NCBI RefSeq assembly: GCF_022429645.1
Contig: NZ_CP092480.1
Coordinates: 2,834,501 to 2,898,500 of the forward strand
Reading direction: 5' to 3'
Length of the DNA: 64,000 nt
Origin: Lutibacter sp. A80
Lineage (GTDB): Bacteria; Bacteroidota; Bacteroidia; Flavobacteriales; Flavobacteriaceae
Under the pieces are notes generated by a model. The model searched no databases. It worked only from the letters and a program-made list of their open reading frames with translations, and was not told the origin of the DNA. Positions 19,599 through 28,362 of this stretch are shown here, in pieces. The position numbers and the translations under genes are program-made. Every line of letters starts with the position of its first letter. Within the stretch, counting starts at the first letter, position 1.

Positions 19599-20349
19599 TG
19601 CTTGTGAAGGCTGTGAATTAAATCAGGCTTCAAACCTAAAAAAATTAGGGATAAATGTTGAAAATAACGATTATATAGTTGCTCTTGCAGGAAATCCGAA
19701 TACCGGAAAAAGTACTGTTTTTAATGCCTTAACTGGGTTAAAACAACATACAGGAAATTGGCCAGGAAAAACAGTTACACGTGCAGAAGGAGGATATAGT
19801 TATAACGATAGTAAATATAAATTAGTAGACCTTCCGGGTACCTACTCATTACTTTCTACCTCTCAAGATGAGGAAGTTGCGCGTAATTTTATTCTTTTTG
19901 GAAAACCAGATGTAACAATTATTGTAGTAGATGCAAGTAGATTGGAGCGTAATTTAAATCTAGTCTTGCAAATACTTGAAATAACCGATAAAGCTGTTCT
20001 ATGTTTAAACTTAATGGATGAGGCTAAACGTTTAGAAATTGAAATTGATGATAGAACTTTAGCGCGTGACCTTGGAATACCAGTGGTGCCAACCAGTGCA
20101 AGATCTAAAGATGGAATACCAGAGTTATTAAAAACAGTGCATGATGTTGCAACAGGAGAAATAAAATGCAAACCTCACCGTATTAAAAATGTTCCTAAAA
20201 ATATTAATAATGCTATTGAGAAATTACGTATAGAAATAGAAAAAGCATATCCAAATTTACCAAATAGTAGATGGATAGCACTTCGATTACTAGATGGAGA
20301 TCAACGTATTATTGAAGCAGTAAAAACAGGAGAGTTTATTTCTGAATAA
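19579..20349 (+). CDS. feoB: FeoB GTPase domain protein (split FeoB, N-terminal half)
   Basis: A 256-residue protein that holds only the cytoplasmic G domain of FeoB: G1 [10 protein letters not shown]3 DLPGTYSL, G4 NLMDEA and G5 SARSKDG, then part of the helical regulatory domain (to about residue 256). A CEGC motif precedes the G domain. The protein stops before any membrane segment; the membrane half is the next gene, 30 bases on. The ATG at 19579 is preferred to a TTG at 19561; either way it overlaps the FeoA-fusion gene by 20-38 bases, suggesting translational coupling. Role: GTP-dependent control of ferrous iron uptake. Confidence 0.9.
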   Translation: MQKVTNSACEGCELNQASNLKKLGINVENNDYIVALAGNPNTGKSTVFNALTGLKQHTGNWPGKTVTRAEGGYSYNDSKYKLVDLPGTYSLLSTSQDEEVARNFILFGKPDVTIIVVDASRLERNLNLVLQILEITDKAVLCLNLMDEAKRLEIEIDDRTLARDLGIPVVPTSARSKDGIPELLKTVHDVATGEIKCKPHRIKNVPKNINNAIEKLRIEIEKAYPNLPNSRWIALRLLDGDQRIIEAVKTGEFISE

Positions 20350-20379
20350 TTAAATTTTTGAAAGTAGTATAACAATATT

Positions 20380-21792
20380 ATGAAAACGAATAAAATATTA
20401 AATATCAGTAACGATTTAAGGTGGCAAATTGGTGAAGGCTTTCATGATAAATTAACCGAAGGAATTTATTCAGATGCAGCTACTATTTCTCAAAATTCTG
20501 TTCGTAAAAAAGGGGGTAAAAAACGCTTTCGATTCGATAGAGCTTTGGATAAAATTGTAACAAGTAAAACTTGGGGATTTCCAATAATGATTTTTATTTT
20601 ATCTGTTGTTTTGTGGCTTACTATAATTGGAGCTAATTATCCTTCTGGTTTATTAGCAGATTTATTGATAGGGCAAATTTATCCTTGGTTAAAAGGTATA
20701 GGTGAGTCTTTAGGGTTTACTTGGTGGTTAAGTGGGTTTTTGTTTGATGGGGTGTACCTTGCTTTAGCTTGGGTAATTGCAGTAATGTTACCTCCAATGG
20801 CAATATTTTTTCCACTTTTTACTTTGTTAGAAGATTTTGGATATTTACCTCGTGTAGCTTTTAATTTAGATAATTTATTAAAAAAATCTGGTGCCCACGG
20901 TAAGCAAGCTTTAACTATGAGTATGGGTTTTGGTTGTAATGCAGCAGGTGTTATTGCAACGCGTATAATTGACAGTCCTAGAGAGCGATTAATAGCCATT
21001 ATTACAAATAATTTTTCGCTATGTAATGGAAGGTGGCCTACTCAAATACTAATAGCATCTATTTTTATTGGCGTATTGGTGCCAGAAAATTTTGCAGGTG
21101 CAATCTCTACATTAGCAGTTATTAGTATTGCATTGTTAGGTGTATTTTTCACTTTTATGGTATCTTTATTTTTATCAAAAACAATGTTAAAAGGTGAAGT
21201 ATCTTCTTTTACATTAGAATTACCTCCGTATAGACCACCACATTTTTGGAAAACAATTTACACCTCTTTAATAGATAGAACATTAATTGTTTTATGGAGA
21301 GCCTGTGTTTTTGCAGCACCTGCAGGAGCGGTTATTTGGTTAATTTCTAATGTTGCTATTGGAGATTCTAATATTGCAAATTGGTTAATTTTACATTTAG
21401 ATGGTTTTGGATTACTTTTAGGTTTAAATGGAGTAATTTTATTAGCCTATATTGTTGCAATACCTGCCAACGAGATTGTAATCCCTACAATACTAATGTT
21501 AACTGTAATGGCAGCCTCAATTACTGGCGTAGGTAGTGGAAATGGTGTCATGTTCGAATTGGAATCTGTTTCAGCAACGGGAGATATTTTAAAAGCAGGT
21601 GGTTGGACTTTACTTACAGCCATAAATTTAATGTTATTTAGTTTATTACATAACCCATGTAGTACCACTATTTATACTATTTATAAGGAAACAAAAAGTG
21701 TAAAATGGACTGTTGTTGCAAGTATTTTGCCTGTAATTTTAGGGTTTACAGTTTGCTTTATTGTAGCTCAAGTATGGAGAATATTTATGTAA
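20380..21792 (+). CDS. feoB: FeoB membrane domain protein (split FeoB, C-terminal half)
   Basis: A 470-residue integral membrane protein corresponding to FeoB from the end of the helical domain onward. It has the two Gate (nucleoside-recognition) repeats, the [13 protein letters not shown] and [12 protein letters not shown] segments and a conserved cysteine in [10 protein letters not shown]. It lacks any GTPase motifs. It is in the same phase as the upstream G-domain gene, but three stop codons (TAA, TGA, TAG) lie between them, so it must be translated separately from the ATG at 20380. Role: the ferrous iron pore of the inner membrane. Convergent with the response regulator gene, 5 bases away. 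Confidence 0.92.
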   Translation: MKTNKILNISNDLRWQIGEGFHDKLTEGIYSDAATISQNSVRKKGGKKRFRFDRALDKIVTSKTWGFPIMIFILSVVLWLTIIGANYPSGLLADLLIGQIYPWLKGIGESLGFTWWLSGFLFDGVYLALAWVIAVMLPPMAIFFPLFTLLEDFGYLPRVAFNLDNLLKKSGAHGKQALTMSMGFGCNAAGVIATRIIDSPRERLIAIITNNFSLCNGRWPTQILIASIFIGVLVPENFAGAISTLAVISIALLGVFFTFMVSLFLSKTMLKGEVSSFTLELPPYRPPHFWKTIYTSLIDRTLIVLWRACVFAAPAGAVIWLISNVAIGDSNIANWLILHLDGFGLLLGLNGVILLAYIVAIPANEIVIPTILMLTVMAASITGVGSGNGVMFELESVSATGDILKAGGWTLLTAINLMLFSLLHNPCSTTIYTIYKETKSVKWTVVASILPVILGFTVCFIVAQVWRIFM

Positions 21793-21797
21793 ACTAT

Positions 21798-22448
21798 TTA
21801 TATAAGCTTATGTTTTTGAGCCATTAAAACAGCTTCCATTTTATTATGAACTTGTAGTTTTTTATAAATATTTTCTATGTGTTTTCTAACCGTTGAGGGT
21901 GAAATTATTAGGTTTTCTGCAATAGCATTGTAGTTTAAACCTTTGCTTAAATGCTCTAAAATTTCAGTTTCTCTATTGGTGAGCTTAATTTTTTCAATTT
22001 CATTTGAAGTGTCGACAATAATGGGGTTACGTAATAAATTTAGAGTTTTTAACGCAATGCTTGGAGTCATAGGTGCACCACCATTTATAACTTCTAAAAT
22101 ACATTTATGTAAATTTTCTGCATCAATTTCTTTCAATAAATAGCCATTTGCACCGGCTTTTATGGCTTTAAAAATGTTTTCATCATCATCAAAAACAGTA
22201 AGCATAATTATTTTAATATGTGGGTATTTAGATTTTATTATTTCCGTAGCCGTAATACCATCCATTTCAGGCATTTGAATGTCCATTAAAATAACATCAA
22301 TATTTCGGTTGACTTCTAGTTTTCCAATTAATTCAGCTCCGTTAACACCTTTAAATTTAAAATCTAAATCGTTAAAAAAGGATAATTTTTCTATAACAGC
22401 TTTTGCTAAAAAGCTATTATCTTCTGCTATGGCTATTTTTAGATTCAT
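21798..22448 (-). CDS. NarL/FixJ-family response regulator
   Basis: A 216-residue regulator with a receiver domain (about 1-120; acidic pocket EDN, phospho-acceptor in VILMDIQMPEMDG, lysine in LLKEID) and a LuxR-type helix-turn-helix (about 150-216, LTNREIEILEHLSKG-like, ISPSTVRKHIENIYKKL). It pairs with the TPR kinase encoded just upstream. The frame extends to an ATG at 22508, overlapping the kinase stop; I chose 22448 because the receiver fold begins there (MNLKIAIAEDN). Confidence 0.92.
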   Translation of the reverse strand: MNLKIAIAEDNSFLAKAVIEKLSFFNDLDFKFKGVNGAELIGKLEVNRNIDVILMDIQMPEMDGITATEIIKSKYPHIKIIMLTVFDDDENIFKAIKAGANGYLLKEIDAENLHKCILEVINGGAPMTPSIALKTLNLLRNPIIVDTSNEIEKIKLTNRETEILEHLSKGLNYNAIAENLIISPSTVRKHIENIYKKLQVHNKMEAVLMAQKHKLI

Positions 22449-22497
22449 AGATAGATGTTTTTGTTGACGTAAATTTAATTGATTAATAGTTTTTAAA

Positions 22498-24459
22498 CTA
22501 TACGACATTTGTCCTATTTTTTGGACAAGAAATTATAATTGAAGTGCCATTGTTAGGTTGCGAGTTAATTGTAATTTCTCCGTCAATTTCTTTAATTCTC
22601 CGTTCCATATTTTCTAGCCCATTACCAAGTCGGGTAGTATTTATGTTGAAACCTTTACCGTTGTCGGTTATTTCAAATTTAATGCTAGTTTCATTTTCTA
22701 AAATTTGTAGTGTTATTTCTGAAGCTTCGGCATATTTTATGGCGTTATTTATAGCTTCTTGAATTACTCTAAAAATATTAATTCCTTTTACTGAAGAAAA
22801 TAACAATTCACTAGTTACTTTAATATTGATATTAAAATGTATTGAATTGTTTGTTGCAGATTTTGCTTTTTCTATAAAAGATAAAATTCTTCCTTGTAAA
22901 TTATCAAAAGAAATTTTATTTGTATTCATAGCCCAAATAGTATCTCTAAGTTCAGAAATTGTGGTGCTTGCAAAATTATTTATTTCAGAAAGTTTGTTAA
23001 GTAGTTTTTTATTGGTTGGGTCTGATAAAAATTTTAAGTTATCTATAGATGAAATTATAAAGGTTAATTGCGACCCAATATTATCGTGTAAATCGCGAGA
23101 AATTCGTAGACGTTGATCTTGCAATTTGTTATAAGTCTGTGCTTCTTTTAAAGCTAATTTATTTTTATATTCTCTTTTTTTATGTTGTTGACGTTTGTAT
23201 AAACCAAACGAAATAATTGTAAACACAAGTAAGCCAGAGCCTAATAATAGGGTGGTTAGATTTTTGTTTTTTATTTCTAATTCATTTTTTAAAAGTTTTT
23301 CTTTTTGTTCAGCGATTTCTTTTTCCTTTTTTTCGGTTTCATATTTTGTTTCTAGCTCAAAAATAGTTTTTGTTTTTTCTTCAACAAATAAGCTATCTTT
23401 TCCTACGGCATAAGCTTCATAATAATTGTATGCTTGTTTATGGTTTCCTAATTTAGATTCAATATTGGCTAATAGTTTATAGGCTTTAATTTCAAATTCT
23501 TTAAAACCTTTTTCTTGAGTTGTTTTTAATGCATTATTTACTACCGAAATGGCTTCAGAATATTTTTTTTCAGTTACTAAACTTTTTGCTAATCCAATTT
23601 GAGCGTGTGCTAACTCGTATAAATTTTGATCTTTTGTAAATAGAACAATTGCTTCTTTATAATAGTGTTGCGCTGCAGTTCTCAATTTTAAACTGTCTTT
23701 GGCAATAGCAATATTATTTAACATATAGGGTACATAACGCTCATAACCTAATTTACTGTAAAGGGTTTTGGCTTCTTCAGAATAGGAAATGGATTCGTTA
23801 TATTTTTCTAAACTTAATAATACAGAACCTATATTTCCTTTTGTTACAACTATACCAAAAGGAGAATTGTTTTCTTCGTAAATGTTTAACGCTTTTTTAT
23901 AATAATTTAAAACCTTGTCGTATTCTTTTTGTTTTTTATATACAATTCCAATATTTCCTAAAACCATAGGAAGTTTATTAGAAGGCACATTTTGTTCTTC
24001 TTCGTAAATTTTTAAAGCTTTAAAATAGCTTTCTAAAGAACGTGCGAAATCACCTTTTAAGTCGTACGCAATTCCAATATTGTTATAGGAATCTGCAGCA
24101 CCAATAGTTTGACCTATTTTTAACTTTATGGCTAAGCTTTTTTTATGATAGGTGAGTGCACTGTCTAAAATTCCTTTGGCATCAAAACAATTTGCTAAGC
24201 TATTGTACGATGAAGCTATTGCTTGTTGTTGATTTAAATTTTTTGAAATTTTTAATGATTTTCGAGCGTAAAAAAAAGCACTATCAATATTAGAGTTTTT
24301 AAATTCCCAAGAGATATCGTTCAAAGTTTTAATTAATTGAACCTCTTTTTGAGTTTTTGAAACCTGTAATAAACTATCTAATATTTTATTATTTTTATTT
24401 TGAGAATAGCCAATGGTTGTAATTAAAATTAAATAACAAAAGAGTATTTTTATTTTCAT
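22498..24459 (-). CDS. Tetratricopeptide-repeat sensor histidine kinase
   Basis: A 653-residue kinase: signal peptide (MKIKILFCYLILITTIGYSQ), about eight TPR units (about 35-370) exposed to the periplasm, one transmembrane helix (TTLLLGSGLLVFTIISFGLY, about 405-425), a HisKA_3 dimerisation domain with the acceptor His in RISRDLHDNIGSQL, and a HATPase (NAIKYAEAS; DNGKGF; GNGLENMERRI). It is the partner of the adjacent NarL-type regulator. The signal is unknown; TPR sensor parts suggest protein or peptide contact. Start ATG 24459 chosen over 24501 because it begins the signal peptide. Confidence 0.92.
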   Translation of the reverse strand: MKIKILFCYLILITTIGYSQNKNNKILDSLLQVSKTQKEVQLIKTLNDISWEFKNSNIDSAFFYARKSLKISKNLNQQQAIASSYNSLANCFDAKGILDSALTYHKKSLAIKLKIGQTIGAADSYNNIGIAYDLKGDFARSLESYFKALKIYEEEQNVPSNKLPMVLGNIGIVYKKQKEYDKVLNYYKKALNIYEENNSPFGIVVTKGNIGSVLLSLEKYNESISYSEEAKTLYSKLGYERYVPYMLNNIAIAKDSLKLRTAAQHYYKEAIVLFTKDQNLYELAHAQIGLAKSLVTEKKYSEAISVVNNALKTTQEKGFKEFEIKAYKLLANIESKLGNHKQAYNYYEAYAVGKDSLFVEEKTKTIFELETKYETEKKEKEIAEQKEKLLKNELEIKNKNLTTLLLGSGLLVFTIISFGLYKRQQHKKREYKNKLALKEAQTYNKLQDQRLRISRDLHDNIGSQLTFIISSIDNLKFLSDPTNKKLLNKLSEINNFASTTISELRDTIWAMNTNKISFDNLQGRILSFIEKAKSATNNSIHFNINIKVTSELLFSSVKGINIFRVIQEAINNAIKYAEASEITLQILENETSIKFEITDNGKGFNINTTRLGNGLENMERRIKEIDGEITINSQPNNGTSIIISCPKNRTNVV

Positions 24460-24521
24460 AAATGTTTTGTTTAAAGCAATATACAAAAAACGAAATAACA
24501 TTTACTACTAAACTTTTTTAT

Positions 24522-24562
24522 AAAAAAAGACTGCTTCAACTTGTGGGAAATTGAAACAGCCT
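24522..24562 (-). terminator. Terminator of the PQQ-like repeat gene
   Basis: On the minus strand, arms AGGCTGTTTCAA and TTGAAGCAGTCT (mostly paired) are followed by seven T. It lies between the beta-propeller gene and the downstream kinase gene. Confidence 0.75.
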
Positions 24563-24577
24563 TTAAAGGTTTTAGCC

Positions 24578-26494
24578 TTATTTGTTTAAATCGTACGCAT
24601 ATAAAGTACTTTTATTGGCTTTGTAATATAAAATTCCACCAAAATCATCTACTTGATATTCAGGCTTTTTATCTTTTAATAGTATTTCTTTAGCAACTTT
24701 CCCCGACTCTTTATCTACTTTAACCAAACCAATACCAGCATCTAATTTTGTTAAAATAAATTGTGCATTTTCTGTTGCAGCAGTCGCTTTAAAACGTTGC
24801 GACATTAATGCAAAAGAGGCATCCCCAATAGATGCAAACATATCTGCTGCACGTTTGTTTTCTTTACCATAATCATTATAACTATCTAGATTGTTTGAAT
24901 TTCCAAAAGCAGATCTATTAGCACCTGCTTTTGCTGCGTGTGCCATAGCAAGTGCTGTTGACGCAACTGCCACTACACCAGATAAAACTTTTACAAAGCC
25001 ACTTTTTCCAGGTGATTTAAAATATTTATGATATATTTCGTCACCTTTACTATTTAATAACATCATATTTTGTGAAGAACTTAAAAATAAATTGTCATTT
25101 TTTATTTCAAGAGTGTTTGCCACTTCTTTTTCATCAAATTTAGTAGCTGCTAATTCTGTAACATCTCCAGAGTTTGCATCTATTGCAAAAACAGTTTGGT
25201 TTGCGGCAATTAAAAACCTGTTTTTTGAACTTTCAAAAGTTGAAGCTACAGCAGCTGAATTTTTATATTTTAATGGTTTTTTCCAAACCTGATCACCCGT
25301 TTTTAAATCTACTATATTGGCATCTTCACTAGTAATATAAATTAACCCTTGTGGTGTTTCTGCCATTGTAAGTATGTTTTCCCCTGTTTTTAAAGGTTTT
25401 TTAAATAGTGGTTTTCCTTCAAAAGAAATTTTATTGATACCACCTTGTTGAATGCCAAATAAAATGCCATCATCTTGTATGTAAAAATGTTGAACCCAAC
25501 CTTTAGTTTTTGGTGCTTTTTCCCAAACATCTTCACCAGTTGCAGCATCTAAAAAAGCGATTTCAGATTCATTTTTAGTAGCAAAAACACTAGTGTCGCC
25601 ACCATCATCTTTATCACTTACAACCGCTATACCTTGTGGTGTTATTTCAAAATTAGATACTTTTCCTTTTACTTTTCTATCATCATTCCAAAGTTCTTCT
25701 CCATTTTTTCCAATTTTATGAATTCTAGTGTTTTTTCCATTGCTAGTAGTTTCAAAACCATAAATTTCGGTTTCAGTAGCATCAGCTACCATCCAATTAA
25801 TTCGTTTTATGTTGTTATCCCAAAGATCTTTTCCTGTATGAGATTTTGCAATTAAACCTTGAGCTGTTGGTACAATTATAAAATCTTTTAATAAAAGAGG
25901 TGTGCCTGTAATACTGTAATCTTTTGAAATTCCAACTTTACCTGGTGTACTTAAGAAGAAACTAAAGTCTAATTTTCTTGAACTTAAATCGTACACAGCA
26001 ACTTTAGGAGTTATTTTCTCAAATTTATCACCTTCTTTTTGTATACCGCTAACAATTAATTTGTTTTGTGGAAGTATTACGTTACAAGTGTAAATCTGAT
26101 TCCAATTATCGTTTTCTGAATTAAAAATAATGGCACCAGTCATATAATCTATAACAGCGCGTTTTGTTTTTGCAATACCTGCAAATTTTGAATTGACACC
26201 TTGTGAAACTACAATGTATGGTGAGTTTGGAATAAACTCAGTTTCTTCTGGTTTTAATTGTCCAAAGTTGTTAAAAATAAATAAAGGTGTGTTTTCAGGT
26301 GGTTTAATACCTACCAGACCATCATTTGTAGCAACTACTAAAACACCACCAATTGTAAGTGTCATTTCATTTATTGTTGCTCCTAAATCATAGATGTTAT
26401 CGGGTTTTTCAGCCTTTTGAGCAGAAATTATAGCTGAAATTGTTAAAAAGGTTACTAGAAATAATCTTTTTAGGTTGTTTTTTTTTGTTTTCAT
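24578..26494 (-). CDS. PQQ-like beta-propeller repeat protein, exported
   Basis: A 638-residue protein with a signal peptide (about 1-25, FLTISAIISAQ) followed by beta-propeller repeats of the PQQ/YVTN type, e.g. AATGEDVWEKAPKTKG, LKTGDQVWKKPL and DANSGDVTEL. It carries a small Gly/Ala-rich insertion (about 510-555) with the AMAHAAKAGANRSAFGNSNN segment. No enzymatic cysteine or calcium/PQQ ligands stand out, so dehydrogenase activity is not supported; a scaffold or binding role is more likely. Single gene. Confidence 0.85.
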   Translation of the reverse strand: MKTKKNNLKRLFLVTFLTISAIISAQKAEKPDNIYDLGATINEMTLTIGGVLVVATNDGLVGIKPPENTPLFIFNNFGQLKPEETEFIPNSPYIVVSQGVNSKFAGIAKTKRAVIDYMTGAIIFNSENDNWNQIYTCNVILPQNKLIVSGIQKEGDKFEKITPKVAVYDLSSRKLDFSFFLSTPGKVGISKDYSITGTPLLLKDFIIVPTAQGLIAKSHTGKDLWDNNIKRINWMVADATETEIYGFETTSNGKNTRIHKIGKNGEELWNDDRKVKGKVSNFEITPQGIAVVSDKDDGGDTSVFATKNESEIAFLDAATGEDVWEKAPKTKGWVQHFYIQDDGILFGIQQGGINKISFEGKPLFKKPLKTGENILTMAETPQGLIYITSEDANIVDLKTGDQVWKKPLKYKNSAAVASTFESSKNRFLIAANQTVFAIDANSGDVTELAATKFDEKEVANTLEIKNDNLFLSSSQNMMLLNSKGDEIYHKYFKSPGKSGFVKVLSGVVAVASTALAMAHAAKAGANRSAFGNSNNLDSYNDYGKENKRAADMFASIGDASFALMSQRFKATAATENAQFILTKLDAGIGLVKVDKESGKVAKEILLKDKKPEYQVDDFGGILYYKANKSTLYAYDLNK

Positions 26495-26700
26495 TAGTTG
26501 AAGTTTTAGTAGTTTGTATTGTCAAATGATATCAATTTTTAAGTTTTCATTTATTTTAAACCTAATTTATTTCAAGTGTTTGATATTGAATTTAGTATTT
26601 CAAAAATAGTAATTGAATGTGCCGTAATCAATACGGCATTTGTCGTATTTTTATATATATAGAATAAAAGCTATAACATAATTTTAACATATTATTATTT

Positions 26701-26739
26701 TTTAGTTCGTTTGTTTCCGAACTAAATGATTTATATTTG
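26701..26739 (+). promoter_or_regulatory. Promoter and candidate operator of the GbsR/RND operon
   Basis: A -33 TTTG (26710-26713) and a -7 TATATTTG (26732-26739) are 18 bases apart. A perfect 9-bp inverted repeat, TTTAGTTCG (26701-26709) and CGAACTAAA (26718-26726), surrounds the -33 element. This fits repression by the GbsR-type protein encoded immediately downstream (ATG 26754). Confidence 0.65.
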
Positions 26740-26753
26740 CTGAAATTTTTATA

Positions 26754-27281
26754 ATGAAAGAGAAAGAAGACTTATTAAAAGAAAAAATGGCTTTAGTAGA
26801 AGAGCTTGGTGTTCATTTTGAGTGTAATGATAATTTATCGCCTTTAGCATCTAGAATAATTGTCTATTTAATTTTAAATGGTGCTCAAGGAGCAACTTTT
26901 GAAGAATTAGTTGATGCGTTAAAGGCTAGTAAAAGTTCAATTTCTACAAATTTACATTTGCTGCAATCTATGGATAGGATATCATATTTTACAAAATGTG
27001 GAGATAGAAAACGCTACTTTAAATTGTCTTCAAACTATATAATGACTAGGATGACGGAAAGAATTTCTTTATGGGAAAACGAAAAAAATAATCATCTTAA
27101 AATATATAATTATAAGGAAAAAATGTTAAAACTTAATAATGAATATAAAGAGGATCATGTGAGCTTACAATTCAATAAACAGCATATGGTCTTTATAAGT
27201 AAAATGATAACTAATTTAAAAGAATTAAAACAAAATCTATTAACAATTATAAATAATGAAGAAAATGAAAAACATATTTAA
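26754..27281 (+). CDS. GbsR/MarR-family transcriptional regulator
   Basis: A 175-residue winged helix protein, helix-turn-helix about residues 35-95 (ATFEELVDALKASKSSISTN), with a C-terminal helical dimerisation part. GbsR-like regulators of this size precede RND efflux genes in many Bacteroidota. It overlaps the start of the membrane-fusion protein gene by 26 bases, so it is the first gene of the efflux operon and probably its repressor. Its effector is unknown. Confidence 0.88.
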   Translation: MKEKEDLLKEKMALVEELGVHFECNDNLSPLASRIIVYLILNGAQGATFEELVDALKASKSSISTNLHLLQSMDRISYFTKCGDRKRYFKLSSNYIMTRMTERISLWENEKNNHLKIYNYKEKMLKLNNEYKEDHVSLQFNKQHMVFISKMITNLKELKQNLLTIINNEENEKHI

Positions 27282-28341
27282 ATATACCATTACAGCTTTG
27301 TCAGTTGTTTTTTTTATGAGTTGTAAAGAGAATAAACCAAAGCAACAAGTTAGAGGTCCAATACCTTTTGCTGTAAAAAAAGTAACAATAAGTGATGCTG
27401 TAGTAGATAAGGAATATTCAGTTAATTTAGAAGGGCAACAAAACGTAGAAATTAGACCAAAAGTAAGTGGGTTTATTCAAAAAATATATGTAGATGAAGG
27501 TCAGCCTGTTAAAAAAGGTCAGCTTTTATTTAAATTAGAAACACAATCGTTAAGTCAAGATGCTGCTGCAGCAAAAGCTAGAATTAATGTAACTCAAGTA
27601 GAGGTTGATCGTTTAATTCCATTAGTTGATAGAAACATTATTAGTAAAGTTCAATTAGAAACAGCTAAAGCTAATTTGGAACAGGCTAAAAGTACTTATA
27701 GTAGTATTGTTGCTAATATTAATTATGCAAATATTACAAGTCCTGTTAATGGAGTAATAGGGAGTCTACCATATAAAGAAGGAAGTTTGGTAAGTAGTGC
27801 AATTGTAGAACCTTTAACAACGGTGTCTGATACAAAAATGGTTAGAACTTATTTTTCAATGAATGAAAAACAACTTTTAGATTTTAGCAGAACATTTCCA
27901 GGTCAAACGATGCAAGAAAAAATAGATAAAACACCAGAGGTTTCTCTTGTTTTAGTAGATAATTCAATATACGAGCATAAAGGAAAAATAGAAACTATTA
28001 GTGGTTTAATTAACCAAAGAACTGGAAGTACAGAGTGTAGAGCAGTTTTTCCAAATCCTAATGGTGTTTTAAGAAGTGGAGGTAGTGGAACTATTAAAAT
28101 TCCATTTGTAGAAAAAAATATTGTTTTAATACCACAAATTGCGGTTTTTGAAGTGCAAGGTAAGTATCATGTGTTTGTAGTTGGAGAAAATAATAAGGTT
28201 AATTCTAGAATTGTAAATGTTAAGGGAACTTCGGAATTAAATTATATAATTTCTAGTGGTTTAAATGAAGGAGAATTGGTGGTTGTTGAAGGTGTTTCAA
28301 AATTAGGTGAAGGACAAGAAATTTCTCCAAAAAATAGTTAA
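27256..28341 (+). CDS. RND efflux periplasmic adaptor (membrane fusion) lipoprotein
   Basis: A 361-residue HlyD/AcrA-type adaptor. The N-terminus is a lipoprotein signal (VVFFMSCKEN), followed by a barrel-sandwich/lipoyl domain (VRPKVSGFI-type IRPKVSGFIQKIYVDEGQPV), a helical hairpin (about 95-160), the beta-barrel and the membrane-proximal domain. It links the inner-membrane pump to the outer-membrane channel of the same operon. Start ATG 27256 overlaps the regulator gene; an ATG at 27265 is equally possible. Confidence 0.93.
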   Translation: MKKMKNIFKYTITALSVVFFMSCKENKPKQQVRGPIPFAVKKVTISDAVVDKEYSVNLEGQQNVEIRPKVSGFIQKIYVDEGQPVKKGQLLFKLETQSLSQDAAAAKARINVTQVEVDRLIPLVDRNIISKVQLETAKANLEQAKSTYSSIVANINYANITSPVNGVIGSLPYKEGSLVSSAIVEPLTTVSDTKMVRTYFSMNEKQLLDFSRTFPGQTMQEKIDKTPEVSLVLVDNSIYEHKGKIETISGLINQRTGSTECRAVFPNPNGVLRSGGSGTIKIPFVEKNIVLIPQIAVFEVQGKYHVFVVGENNKVNSRIVNVKGTSELNYIISSGLNEGELVVVEGVSKLGEGQEISPKNS

Positions 28342-28362
28342 TAAATCAACAAAACTTAGATT

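Noticed and set aside
20347-20380. feoB break as a sequencing frameshift
   Set aside because: Both halves are in the same phase and three different stop codons separate them; no single indel or substitution restores one frame.
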